Shown piece by piece: positions 39,801-43,539 of a stretch of DNA of 64,000 nucleotides. Every line of letters begins with the position of its first letter. The first letter of the stretch is position 1. Both the position numbers and the translations under genes were made by a program. The notes beneath the pieces are model-generated. The model saw nothing but the letters and a program-made list of their open reading frames with translations, was not told the origin of the DNA and did not search any database. The DNA is from Tridacna crocea (lineage: Eukaryota > Mollusca > Bivalvia > Cardiida > Cardiidae). Location of the stretch: assembly GCA_943736015.1 (NCBI GenBank), contig OX031062.1:436501-500500 (forward strand), given 5' to 3'.

Positions 39801-40465
39801 AACGTGAACACATCAGAACTGAGATTTATCAACATAAAATGTTGTTAGTCAAGTTTCCACTCAATAATCTTTGGTCCGTATTCACAAACTGTTCTTTAAG
39901 ATATTCTTTGTCTTATTTTCCGTGATTTTCTAAAGTTGCAATTAATATAACTTCTGATTGACTAAACCGTTTGGTTAACCAAATCAGAAATTGTGTTACT
40001 TTCAAAATAAGATTATCAGAACATAATACGCTGAGGGCGACTCACTGATCTTTTGCGGACAGTGTAGATCAAGATCAGACTGCACAGAACATGCAGTCTG
40101 ATCTTTGATCTGCACTGTCCGATAAGTAGATATTATTATACAAAACATAACTCTGAAGTATTAGTATTTCAGTTTTTACTGTCGAGTAGAAAATTTTACT
40201 TTAGTTATTTAGAAGGATAAGTACTAAAGAATGGTCGGTGAATATAGAGCCTGGTTATATCTGGTTTATCAACATAAAATGGGTCTGTTTGTTTGGACTA
40301 AATGTCAGTGTTCTTTCTTTTTTTTTTATCTCACTTCAGAAAATCAACCGGGTCATGTTGAGAAGTTCCCCGTTAGTTTGTATGGATGAAGAGGACTTTA
40401 AGAAAGACATAGAAGATTTTGGGTGTATGCTTCGTGGACTGATCCGACAGGTCGATAAAAACTAA
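558..40465 (+). CDS. Multidomain GRL101/LGR-type G-protein-coupled receptor (5' incomplete, 27 exons)
   Basis: Exons: 558-703, 2240-2400, 4220-4372, 5373-5523, 5825-6109, 10730-10923, 11556-11760, 12932-13095, 13605-13884, 14477-14689, 15118-15196, 15994-16166, 16956-17108, 19022-19141, 20771-20887, 21674-21809, 22373-22449, 26310-26634, 28907-29091, 29538-29675, 31928-32044, 32887-34455, 35674-35801, 36682-36730, 37996-38123, 39165-39278, 40340-40465. Every junction has AG/GT borders and matching phase, and the joined frame is open for 1,894 residues to TAA. Known family: Lymnaea GRL101 combines LDLa modules, LRRs and a 7TM region, and relaxin receptors are relatives. The extra F5/8C, PAN, CUB, C-type lectin and fibrinogen-like modules upstream are what is unusual. 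Inference: a plasma-membrane receptor that binds glycans, lipoproteins or microbes and signals through G proteins. Ligand unknown; start codon and signal peptide lie upstream of the window. Confidence 0.88.
1276..1473. mobile_element. Hairpin MITE family 4 (GTATTCACCAACC ends)
   Basis: Ends CTCGTATTCACCAAC and GGTTGGTGAATACGGG are inverted; inside, AACACAACTTCTGATTGGCT and AGCCAATCAGAAGTTGTGTT form the hairpin arms. Related copies: 30905-31080 (split by a LINE), 39874-40020, 43940-44095, 44684-44866, 45665-45835, 49985-50105 (half) and 55028-55221. Confidence 0.75.
1773..1994. mobile_element. TTAA-flanked hairpin MITE copy
   Basis: TTAA at 1769-1772 and 1995-1998; ends CCCTTTCCCAAAC / inverted GGGAAAGGG; core GTAGGAAAAGGAGAAAATGC...CTCCTTTTCCCACAATG. 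Confidence 0.8.
2240..5523 (+). CDS. Receptor exons: F5/8 type C (discoidin) domain
   Basis: Three exons, 2240-2400, 4220-4372 and 5373-5523, joined in phase 0, give one F5/8C domain of about 155 residues. The first carries the opening motif ([18 protein letters not shown]) and a Trp-Cys (GWCSG). The second continues with a [13 protein letters not shown] strand, equivalent to the QVDL...v.GI.iQG core, and an [12 protein letters not shown] strand. The third ends [20 protein letters not shown] followed by VIGC, the usual closing cysteine. Discoidin domains bind phospholipids or glycans. The middle exon is easy to miss because it has no ATG and the opposite strand is open there over a longer stretch. 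Confidence 0.8.
2381..2860 (+). repeat. 37-38-bp degenerate minisatellite grown from an exon/intron junction
   Basis: About 12 diverged units begin with forms of CCAATCAT, run through TTTTGAGGTATATTTTC and end in CCCCAAAC. Starts are near 2384, 2421, 2458, 2497, 2533, 2570, 2608, 2652, 2705, 2743, 2781 and 2823. The first unit spans the end of the F5/8C exon (CAATCATTTTTTGAG) and its splice donor (GTACATTTTC), so the array contains repeated donor-like sites. Confidence 0.75.
3595..3740. mobile_element. Hairpin family 6 (GGTTAATGTGGGAAAATA arms)
   Basis: TTGTGGTTAATGTGGG and, at the far end, CCCCATATTAACCACAAG pair; AAAAGGGAAAGGTCCG and the complement lie inside. Flanks (AAATGTTATGGGTAAAGAAA; TAATCAGAAGA) recur at 54235-54560, where only one arm is kept. 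Confidence 0.65.
5733..5770 (+). repeat. (CCAA)n microsatellite
   Basis: About nine CCAA units at the end of what looks like a SINE tail (GTAGCGTAAAACACCC just before). Confidence 0.85.
5825..6109 (+). CDS. Receptor exon: PAN/apple-like domain
   Basis: A single 285-nt exon, phase 1 at both ends, between TTTTCAG and GTATTT. It encodes about 95 residues with cysteines spaced as in PAN/apple domains: YCKDDD at the start, then a helix [26 protein letters not shown], and a final TKLCVK. The helix pattern C-x3-C-x5-C is typical. PAN domains bind protein or carbohydrate ligands. Being symmetric (1-1), the exon is a self-contained module that could be shuffled. Confidence 0.7.
9105..9440. repeat. 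Dispersed palindromic repeat, copy 1
   Basis: ATGAAAAGATATCTCACGAG and its complement (GAGTGAGATATTTTTCATAT) form a hairpin, followed by an A/T-rich part and AGGAAGTGAAAGTTAATATC. The same arrangement lies reversed at 60480-60830, and a worn relative at about 17390-17900. Confidence 0.65.
9630..9967. mobile_element. TA-flanked MITE, CTGCAAAG ends, copy 1
   Basis: The element runs from CTGCAAAG to CTTTGCAG with TA on each side. A second copy lies at 61003-61388 in the opposite orientation, with shared inner blocks (CATCCAAAATG; GTCGATCGATCA-like). TA flanks fit mariner/Tc1-type insertion. Confidence 0.75.
10079..10671. repeat. About 590-bp dispersed repeat, copy 1
   Basis: From TCACTCTCTTGCACTCCGG to AACTCTGCTCGGAGATTG this segment matches 58798-59368 on the opposite strand along its whole length with only scattered differences. 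Shared blocks include GGTGTGCCAAATCAGTTGTC and ATTTTTGTCATTTAGCCCAT. No coding potential seen. Confidence 0.8.
10730..11760 (+). CDS. Receptor exons: CUB domain 1
   Basis: Exons 10730-10923 and 11556-11760 meet in phase 0 at [13 protein letters not shown]. The protein has CNSII...[20 protein letters not shown]: a first cysteine, the 'SP.YP..Y' turn and the C.W.I strand of CUB domains. It then has VRVEIQDL, a TDQLML acidic turn, HLVIQLKSC and [11 protein letters not shown] domains are beta-sandwiches common in developmental and complement proteins. A Ca2+ site (Glu/Asp/Asp) is plausible but not certain from the sequence. Confidence 0.75.
12249..12463. mobile_element. TTAA-flanked hairpin MITE copy
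   Basis: TTAA flanks at 12245-12248 and 12464-12467; same core palindrome, opposite orientation to the copy at 1773. It lies in the intron between the two CUB domains. Confidence 0.78.
12932..13884 (+). CDS. Receptor exons: CUB domain 2
   Basis: Exons 12932-13095 and 13605-13884 join in phase 0 at IVITFK|VLDLQS. The first gives [20 protein letters not shown] and [20 protein letters not shown], a clear CUB opening (C..., NPGFP.P..., CRWKI). The second supplies [12 protein letters not shown], the [12 protein letters not shown] loop and a terminal [12 protein letters not shown] strand. The first exon has no ATG in its true frame; in another frame the same bases are open for longer, which hides it. 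The last 12 residues (EVTNSTGFG) are a linker to the lectin domain. Confidence 0.8.
14477..16166 (+). CDS. Receptor exons: C-type lectin domain with QPD motif
   Basis: Exons 14477-14689, 15118-15196 and 15994-16166 (phases 1, 2) give a long-form CTLD. It starts [19 protein letters not shown], has the [20 protein letters not shown] helix, [38 protein letters not shown] and ends RFICEY. QPD is the loop that in vertebrate and invertebrate lectins marks galactose-type, Ca2+-dependent binding. The WND triad is here WHD, so one Ca2+ ligand is changed. NSSST after the domain is a likely N-glycosylated linker. Confidence 0.85.
16956..17108 (+). CDS. Receptor exon: LDLa module 1 (lacks Cys1 and Cys3)
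   Basis: The exon is phase 1-1 and codes for [20 protein letters not shown] followed by [12 protein letters not shown]. The Ca2+ cage residues (D..DC.DGSDE) are intact, but only four of the six LDLa cysteines are present. The two missing, Cys1 and Cys3, normally pair with each other, so the remaining pairs (2-5, 4-6) can still form. A palindromic element begins about 12 nt into the next intron. Confidence 0.85.
17121..17384. mobile_element. Palindromic element with GGATTAGCCTGCGCAG hairpins, copy 1
   Basis: Inverted outer ends (GTGTGCAAC... / ...GTGTTGCGTTCC; GGGACATTCGGACAT) enclose two inner hairpins built on GATTAGCCTGCGCAGTCCGC. It starts about 12 nt after the LDLa-1 exon's splice donor. 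A second copy lies at 42687-42952. Confidence 0.75.
17484..17704. mobile_element. TTAA-flanked hairpin MITE copy
   Basis: Intact TTAA flanks (17480-17483; 17705-17708) and ends CCCTTTCCCAAAC / GTTTGGGAAAGGG; core palindrome nearly perfect. Confidence 0.82.
18735..18949 (+). repeat. Minisatellite: five 43-bp units, each a small hairpin
   Basis: Exactly five 43-bp units starting CATAGTTCATGTCAGCCTGT. Each contains TCAGCCTGT...ACAGGCTGA, an inverted repeat, with few changes between units (GACA/AAAG in the loop; one TTGACG). It ends 72 nt before the LDLa-2 exon. Confidence 0.9.
19022..19141 (+). CDS. Receptor exon: LDLa module 2
   Basis: The exon, phase 1-1, encodes [20 protein letters not shown] followed by [18 protein letters not shown]. 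All six cysteines and the acidic Ca2+ cage (D..DCKDGSDE) are canonical. It is a typical 39-40-residue lipoprotein/ligand-binding module coded by one symmetric exon. Confidence 0.92.
19764..19985. mobile_element. TTAA-flanked hairpin MITE copy (right flank decayed)
   Basis: TTAA at 19760-19763; the right flank reads GTAA. Core GTGGGAAAAGGAGAAAATGC plus its complement is intact. Confidence 0.75.
20168..20389. mobile_element. TTAA-flanked hairpin MITE, variant subfamily
   Basis: TTAA at both ends (20164-20167; 20390-20393). The loop is CTCGTTACGAGCA rather than CTGGTAACCAGCA, as in the copy at 59805, so at least two subfamilies exist. Confidence 0.75.
20771..20887 (+). CDS. Receptor exon: LDLa module 3
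   Basis: The exon (phase 1-1) codes for [20 protein letters not shown] then [19 protein letters not shown]. It has six cysteines and a complete DCFDGSDE Ca2+ cage. The basic side chains before the cage suggest it is not a classic acidic-face lipoprotein binder, but this is inference. Confidence 0.92.
21105..21460. mobile_element. Hairpin family 5 copy
   Basis: The palindrome 21125-21245 (GAGTTATGAGGCACAATAAA ... CGCCTCATAACTCAC) is followed by the usual tail with AAAACGCGGATGAAGATTATG and GACGTCACTCTA. It lies in the intron between LDLa modules 3 and 4. Confidence 0.68.
21674..21809 (+). CDS. Receptor exon: LDLa module 4 (degenerate cage)
   Basis: The exon starts in phase 1 and ends in phase 2 before GTATTT. 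It encodes [20 protein letters not shown] then [20 protein letters not shown]. Six cysteines are present but the DGSDE cage is replaced by a longer [11 protein letters not shown] stretch, so Ca2+ binding is doubtful. The change of phase (1 to 2) marks the switch from tandem LDLa exons to the fibrinogen-like domain. An (ATT)n microsatellite follows about 35 nt into the intron. Confidence 0.82.
21846..21905 (+). repeat. (ATT)n microsatellite
   Basis: A run of ATT units with interruptions, 36 nt into the intron after LDLa module 4. Confidence 0.85.
22373..29091 (+). CDS. Receptor exons: fibrinogen-like domain of neurexin-IV/CNTNAP type
   Basis: Exons 22373-22449, 26310-26634 and 28907-29091 join in phases 1 and 2. 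The product opens [20 protein letters not shown], then [85 protein letters not shown] and [10 protein letters not shown]. The order V-x-C-F, V-I-x-H-x-x-E, C-x-Q...C, C-x-C...C-x-C, LP(V/I)..V...D and GPL.C matches the fibrinogen-like domain of neurexin IV/contactin-associated proteins. The first intron holds a 3.08-kb foldback element and a SINE-like repeat, so the 77-nt opening exon lies 3.9 kb from the rest. Confidence 0.75.
22536..22830 (-). repeat. tRNA-derived SINE, minus strand, diverged
   Basis: It shares the body of the copy at 45365 (plus-strand words GATTGTGTGGT, GTGCACCT, CTGGCTGCTTTTCCA and GAAAGAAATTGGTCG) but the tRNA-like head is worn (ATCGGTAGCGTACTGG; TTGATCCTAGG). Confidence 0.6.
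23002..26079. mobile_element. Foldback element with minisatellite arms and 8-bp target duplication
   Basis: TATTTGAC flanks the element at 22994-23001 and 26080-26087. The ends are inverted (GG....AGGACATTTGCCCC on both sides). Each arm starts with a degenerate array of GGACATCTGCCCC-type units (23002-23545; 25775-26079 in reverse) and continues into a non-repetitive inverted segment to about 23830 and from about 25530. The middle holds further nested palindromes (24140/24880; 24765-24860; 25010-25080) and no ORF that looks like a transposase, so it is non-autonomous. An 8-bp duplication fits hAT- or P-like integration. It sits in the intron of the fibrinogen-like domain. Confidence 0.85.
26635..28906. 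other. Receptor intron, mostly featureless
   Basis: Inside the fibrinogen-like domain. Apart from the MITE at 28240-28431 nothing is recognised. Confidence 0.6.
28240..28431. mobile_element. MITE with perfect 67-bp core palindrome
   Basis: Outer inverted ends GCTCCAGATAGAGGGAGTGA / CACTCCCTCTTATCTGGAGC. The core, 28307-28373, is a perfect inverted repeat with a single-base centre (arm CCTATGTTGTGGGTACTCAT, then TAGAATCGTCTCG). No second copy is seen in this window. Confidence 0.75.
29401..29515 (+). pseudogene. Dead tandem copy of the LDLa-5 exon
   Basis: The segment repeats the next 115 nt, including the acceptor (CTTTCAGAGATCGA). It reads [10 protein letters not shown] and then TAA, where the live exon has a cysteine codon, followed by [14 protein letters not shown]. 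The offset between copies is 117 nt. The stop and the lost cysteine show it is not a usable exon. Confidence 0.85.
29538..29675 (+). CDS. Receptor exon: atypical LDLa-like module 5
   Basis: The exon (phase 1-1) encodes a [20 protein letters not shown] stretch, then [20 protein letters not shown] and EQCG. The spacing fits an LDLa module lacking Cys1 and Cys3, as in module 1, with CRDLSHLE in place of C.DGSDE. A dead copy of the same exon lies directly upstream (29401-29515). Assignment to LDLa is by pattern and position only. Confidence 0.7.
30225..30446. mobile_element. TTAA-flanked hairpin MITE copy
   Basis: TTAA at 30221-30224; right flank decayed (TTTA). Core present with mismatches. Confidence 0.72.
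30805..30905 (+). pseudogene. Decayed copy of the LDLa-6 exon (plus orientation)
   Basis: Bases around GGGTTTACAAAATGTCC and AACTCCTACT match the live exon at 31928 closely; in that frame it would read [12 protein letters not shown]. Downstream similarity fades after GGTGTCAGGCG. It sits directly against the left end of a hairpin element. Confidence 0.7.
30905..31080. mobile_element. Hairpin MITE family 4 copy, interrupted at its right end
   Basis: The left end (CCGTATTTACCAACCATTC) is complete; the right end stops at CTGAAGAATGGTTAG and resumes at 31735 (AAAATGGTTGGTGAATACAG) after a LINE insertion. Outside both ends lie inverted copies of an LDLa exon. Confidence 0.72.
31239..31312 (+). 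repeat. (GACA)n microsatellite
   Basis: Interrupted GACA/GATA/CAGA run at the 3' side of the minus-strand LINE fragment; it may be the remnant of its tail. Confidence 0.8.
31374..31731 (-). mobile_element. 3' end of a non-LTR retrotransposon (LINE) reverse-transcriptase ORF
   Basis: Minus-strand reading gives [53 protein letters not shown] and ends at a stop at 31374. The pattern LHaRLR..CS.Ln.DLf followed by C.C...ED..H.FF.C is the zinc-knuckle-like C-terminus seen at the end of many LINE reverse transcriptases. The rest of the element is missing; a 3' tail with a (GACA)n run follows to about 31090. It splits a hairpin element. Confidence 0.7.
31753..31858 (-). pseudogene. Decayed copy of the LDLa-6 exon (minus orientation)
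   Basis: Read on the minus strand, this segment has an acceptor-like CTTTCAGAG, a TAA just inside, then a stretch matching the live exon at 31928 and, more closely, the copy at 30805 (shared TAAACTGGTTGTCAAGCTGG). With 30805-30905 it forms the outer arms of a large inverted repeat around a hairpin element and a LINE fragment. Confidence 0.75.
31928..32044 (+). CDS. Receptor exon: LDLa module 6
   Basis: The exon, phase 1-1, encodes [20 protein letters not shown] then [17 protein letters not shown]. Six cysteines; the cage reads D..HCPSGEDE, so most acidic ligands are kept. It has no ATG in the true frame. Two decayed copies of it lie in opposite orientations 1.1 kb and 0.1 kb upstream. Confidence 0.85.
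32523..32608. mobile_element. Hairpin family 3 copy
   Basis: Palindrome with the centre ACCTCGTAACTATAACTTGT; lies in the intron before the LRR/7TM exon. Confidence 0.65.
32719..32785 (+). pseudogene. Truncated copy of the start of the LDLa-7 exon
   Basis: ACACGACAGTACTGTTT, then a CATTGT and a CTCTCTACCAA stretch, match the start of the live exon at 32887. The acceptor is lost (CCAGGT has become CCATGC) and the frame [17 protein letters not shown] runs into a TAG. The match ends after about 65 nt. Confidence 0.8.
32887..34455 (+). CDS. Receptor exon: LDLa 7, LRR N-cap, six LRRs, hinge and TM1-TM6
   Basis: A 1,569-nt exon holds most of the receptor core. In order: LDLa 7 ([14 protein letters not shown]...[10 protein letters not shown]), an LRR N-cap ([14 protein letters not shown]), six LRRs of about 24 residues (for example [19 protein letters not shown]), and a hinge [18 protein letters not shown] as in relaxin/LGR receptors. 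TM1 has GN; TM2 has NLSIAD; TM3 ends [12 protein letters not shown], where DRL replaces the DRY motif; TM4 has the family Trp; TM6 ends [11 protein letters not shown] with the CW.P switch. The exon ends in phase 1 just after TM6 (ATG G|GTAGGT). If that intron were kept, translation would run to a stop at 34589 and lose TM7 and the tail. Confidence 0.93.
35340..35432 (+). pseudogene. Dead copy 1 of the TM7 exon
   Basis: GGTATCATTGACCCTAGATGG and the following GGTACACC, GTGTTTTTGTTCTGTC and GAAATGAATCTC stretches align along the whole length of the live TM7 exon at 35674. In frame it hits TAA after ...MDYFR. The acceptor context (TTACAAG) is weak. Confidence 0.7.
35509..35612 (+). pseudogene. 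Dead copy 2 of the TM7 exon
   Basis: It begins GTATCATGGCCCCAAACAGG after ATCACCAG, and its upstream intron end (TTATTTTATTTTTGTT) also resembles that of the live exon. A small deletion brings TGA into frame after GIMAPNR. Later parts (ATCAGCTATGAATTCTTTTA) match the NSALNPFLY region of the live exon at reduced identity. Confidence 0.82.
35674..35801 (+). CDS. Receptor exon: TM7 with NPFLY motif
   Basis: The exon (phase 1 to 0) encodes [20 protein letters not shown] then [20 protein letters not shown] and QM. NPFLY is the NPxxY activation motif of rhodopsin-like receptors. It lies between CATTATCAG and GTAAGA. Two dead copies of the same exon precede it at 35340 and 35509. Confidence 0.93.
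36682..40465 (+). CDS. Receptor exons: C-terminal tail, kinase-C-lobe-like
   Basis: Exons 36682-36730, 37996-38123, 39165-39278 and 40340-40465 code for the cytoplasmic tail of about 138 residues. It begins with a basic stretch ([10 protein letters not shown]), then [12 protein letters not shown] and [11 protein letters not shown]. Next come [33 protein letters not shown] and finally [15 protein letters not shown] before TAA. The run from RIA..VSKAL..LHS..MVHG to DI.DFG.ML resembles the alphaE helix, catalytic loop and alphaF helix of protein kinases, with the HRD motif changed to HGR. Seen: the motif pattern. Inferred: a kinase-like fold without an N-lobe, surely inactive. Confidence 0.72.
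36763..36983. mobile_element. TTAA-flanked hairpin MITE copy
   Basis: TTAA at 36759-36762 and 36984-36987; ends and core as in the family. It lies 30 nt downstream of a 49-nt tail exon of the receptor. Confidence 0.78.
37208..37415. mobile_element. Hairpin MITE family 2 (GATCAAGATCAGACTGCA core)
   Basis: Inverted ends CCCTTAGGCTGCTAAG / ...CAGCAGGATAAGGG and a core palindrome GATCAGACTGCATAGAACGT-GCAGTCTGATC. Related copies: about 14272-14470, 20010-20110, 30690-30745 (core only), 40030-40221, 47483-47670 (reverse), 53343-53554, 63400-63450, 63545-63615 and 63720-63785. Confidence 0.72.
37455..37851. mobile_element. Inverted-repeat element with internal 37-bp tandem repeats
   Basis: Ends GGCCACGTTTTACTAAGGTA and (reverse) GGGCCCCGTTTTACTTAGGT. 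Inside lie four 37-bp units (37510-37657; CAACTATAATACAGTGGCAT...) and a palindrome around GTCATTTTAGAAAACTA and TAGTTTTCTAAAATGACC. Confidence 0.7.
38620..39140. mobile_element. Hairpin family 5 copy, reverse orientation
   Basis: The tail segments come first (CATAATCTTCATCCGCGTTT at about 38890), then the palindrome around GTTATGAGGCACATTAAAGA, ending CATAACTCACAACTGTGGC. Confidence 0.65.
40030..40221. mobile_element. Hairpin MITE family 2 copy
   Basis: GATCAAGATCAGACTGCACA and its complement form the core; the right part (TTATTTAGAAGGATAAG) matches the family end. It lies in the last intron of the receptor. Confidence 0.68.
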
Positions 40466-40471
40466 TACTTG

Positions 40472-40477
40472 AATAAA
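40472..40477 (+). promoter_or_regulatory. Polyadenylation signal of the receptor gene
   Basis: AATAAA lies 7 nt after the TAA stop of the receptor. It is the nearest canonical signal; the very short 3' UTR this implies makes later signals equally possible. Confidence 0.4.
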
Positions 40478-41097
40478 CTGAACACGATAAACACCAACCA
40501 CCTGAATCAATCAATCAACCTTGAATCGCTTCATCCACAGTTCGTTCTCTCACCTGAGCCCTATAGCACACGTTAGCAAAAACAGTGTCTGTAATATAAC
40601 AACTTTATTCATGCTTTCCGGTAGGATATTGAGAAATTGCAGTGAAAATAGTTTTCGAAATTCCACGGGTACGACAGGTATAAATACTGATTTTTTACAT
40701 TCTAGTTACCTAGGTAAAATGCACGCGACTTCACAACCAGATGGAAATATGACGTTATTTACCTTACATTTCTTGAACTTGATGTAATATTGTATTGCGT
40801 TGCTATACGGGAGGGGTACGCCACGGGGAATAACTGAAAAAAAACTGTACTGGATTTTGATAAAGCTCCTTCCAGAAAGGGTTAAAAACACGAAAAGAAT
40901 AGAATATTTGTTTTTTTACAGTGAAAGATCAAAATTGGCCTGGGTTTATGTTTTCAAAGAACCGGCACTGTTAAACAAATAGAAACAAATAGAATTACCC
41001 CACATTATACAAACAAAGAAGATAGGATTGTGGTTTGCATTATAAGCCCTGATTGGTTGATGATAGATGATGGTTGACAGGACAAATAAATGTGATT

Positions 41098-41140
41098 GGT
41101 AGGATACTTCGTGGACTGATCCAATTGGTTGACAGGACTA
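41098..41140 (+). pseudogene. Fragment of the receptor's last exon
   Basis: A 16-nt identical run (CTTCGTGGACTGATCC) plus a weaker match beyond it repeats the end of the last coding exon (40435 on). A second, weaker match (TTGATAAAAACTAATA) lies near 41637. Together they suggest local duplication of the 3' end. Confidence 0.45.
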
Positions 41141-41494
41141 TTGGTTGTACAAGGAACGCGAATTTGAATGGTTGTTTGCACTATGAGTTCCTTCGATTTT
41201 TTAAAGTTATACAACCTATTGCTTTATGTTGTCCTATTCGATCGCATGTGAGATGCTAATGGTTATATACAAGAAAAGTTTTTTTTTTATTTCCTTACTT
41301 TTATTTAGCGTTTATACCTGTGTCTGTGCTATTCTGTTGTATTTTGTCACATTATCTCCCTTGATTTAGTCAGTGCGTTTTTTCTTTCACATTTTTGGGG
41401 CTTGCATAATGCGACGTCATACTCTTATGACGTCATTTTATACTTTTTCAGAGAAGTTAATCTGGTTTTCTCCAGAGAAATTAACGCGTCTGCA

Positions 41495-41577
41495 TATCGT
41501 CGGTTTACTTCAAAAACCTCGTAACTACAGCTTGAAAAAAGCTGTAGTTACGAGGTTTTGGAAATAAACCGACGATA
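41495..41577. mobile_element. Hairpin family 3 (TCGGTTTACTTC...GAAGTAAACCGA)
   Basis: An 80-bp palindrome: TATCGTCGGTTTACTTC, then AACCTCGTAACTACAGCTT, its complement, and GAAATAAACCGACGATA. Other copies: 32523-32608, 35246-35318, 38164-38220 (half) and 50666-50749. Confidence 0.7.
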
Positions 41578-42397
41578 TATTGTATTTGTTATTTTGACAG
41601 ACGTGGTTGTCTGCATTATGACTTTCTTCGACTTGTTGATAAAAACTAATATTTACACTAAACGAGTGAATGGTATCGGTTTATGCTTCATTGCCCGATT
41701 TTGGTTTCTCGTGCGATGCCAGTGGTTATACAAGAAAAGATTATCCTTATTTATAAGCCTTCATTTATGCTGTTTCTCATGTTTCAAGTGATATATACCC
41801 ATTTATGAATTTTAATTACGAGTGGCTTTTTTTTTTTTTTTTTTTATCTTAAACATCTTTGAGATCAATAGCATTGTGTGACGTCATTCTCATATAAGAT
41901 GTCGTTTTTCGTGTAGTGAACAGTTTTATTTATGGTAATTACCTAGTGTGCATTAATGCTTTTTTATTATTTTACTGACAATTCGTGACTTTGAAAATAA
42001 AAACCTGACAATTTTTGGCGTTTGATTTAATATTTTGTCTATTTGGTCTATAACGATGGCTCCTCTAACAGCGCCTTTCGAGTCTCGTTTAATACGATTT
42101 TATCTGAAATGCCAAAACATGTCAGATTCTCTATACCTATTGTCACTGACCTTTTTTTGTAGCCTAGGTTGAGGTCCGTTTTTTTCCCTTTTCTATCATT
42201 CGGATGTTACATTCTTAAAAAGGGTAATAACAGAATCGATAAACAGATTGCTGCAAAAGATCAATAGCCGACAGCAATTAGGAGAGCGTGATTCAGAATA
42301 TTTAAGAAATTATTTCTGCTTGGACCAAGACTAACACTTTTGATATAAAGACTCTTTTGGAGAGTGAAATATTTATTTAAGAAATAATTTTCTTTCT

Positions 42398-42543
42398 ATC
42401 GTGGTTTTATCATTCAATAAATATCGTTAGGAGTTATGAGGCACAATAAATAATCCACTAGGGCGACAGCCCGACCCCTTTATTCATTGCACCTAATAAC
42501 TCACAACGTGGTTTTACTGAACGATAAACCGCGATAGAAAGAG
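42398..42543. mobile_element. Hairpin family 5 (GAGGCACAATAAATAATCCA core)
   Basis: CTATCGTGGTTTTATC and its complement enclose TTATGAGGCACAATAAATAA and its complement, with a GGCGACAGCCCG centre. The family continues on both sides with AACAAGTTCA...AAAACGCGGATG and TGACGTCACTC segments (to about 43060). Other copies: 2945-3260, 21105-21460, 38620-39140 (reverse) and 51000-51365. Confidence 0.68.
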
Positions 42544-42686
42544 GATTATTTCGATTTTAACATGACCAATTCTTATTGAAAGGAAAACAAGTTCATACTT
42601 AAAGTAAAACCGCGGATGCAGATCATATTCCATTGAATAACTTACACACTTATTTCATACAGAAAGACGTCACTCTATGATAATAA

Positions 42687-42952
42687 TGGAGTGCAACACG
42701 CGAAAAGGTGCATTCGGACATTTGCGTAAAGTGTCGTCCCGGATTAGCCTGCGCAGTCCGCGCAGGCCAATCCGAGACGGCACTTTACGACTAAATTAAA
42801 TTTTGTGCTACAGTAGACTTGCGTAAAACAGAAAATCACATAAAATTGGAAAGTGTCGCTTCGGATTAGCCTGTGCAGACTGCGCAGGCTAATCCGGGAC
42901 GACACTTTACGCAAATGTCCGAATGCACCTTTTCCCGTGTTGCACTCCATTA
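42687..42952. mobile_element. Palindromic element with GGATTAGCCTGCGCAG hairpins, copy 2
   Basis: Outer ends AATGGAGTGCAACACGCG and CGTGTTGCACTCCATT are inverted; two internal hairpins as in copy 1. It is inserted inside a family-5 copy, whose GACGTCACTC tail resumes afterwards, so it is the younger of the two. Confidence 0.78.
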
Positions 42953-43539
42953 TTATTATAGAATGACGTCACTCGATATAGAATAACGTAGATCTTACCA
43001 TTCTTTCGTTGCACTGTGTTTATAGTGCCTAATACACGCGTCATGTTTGAATTGTAAAATGGACTTTTTTTAGTCTATTATAGGTACAAGACCGTTTCAA
43101 ATTAGCAATCATTTTGATCTTATAATATAAGGTAGTGGATGGTGTAGATCAAAGATCGGATTGCACAGAATGTGGACAGAAGTATTTAAGCTAATTTCGA
43201 AATTAGGAGTTGTTGAATTTTATGACTATCTTGGATATTTCCAGAATATTTTAAATTTCTACATTCAGAACAGTTTCTTGCACTCCTAAATTTTTACACG
43301 CTAGTTCCAAACCATGCTGAATTTAGGCCCTACTAATCGTAAAAAATGGTGTCTCATAACATTATTACTTTAAATTTCCAAATTTTATGAATGTATTCCT
43401 ACATTTTTCCCCAAACCCTAAGTCCCGACTGCGGAAAAAAATAAAGAAGAAAACAGCTCCTGAGACAGAAAGTAGAAAAGACAAACTTAATACTTGACAG
43501 TATATCTAATACAGACATGTTTACAATTAAACGGAAATG

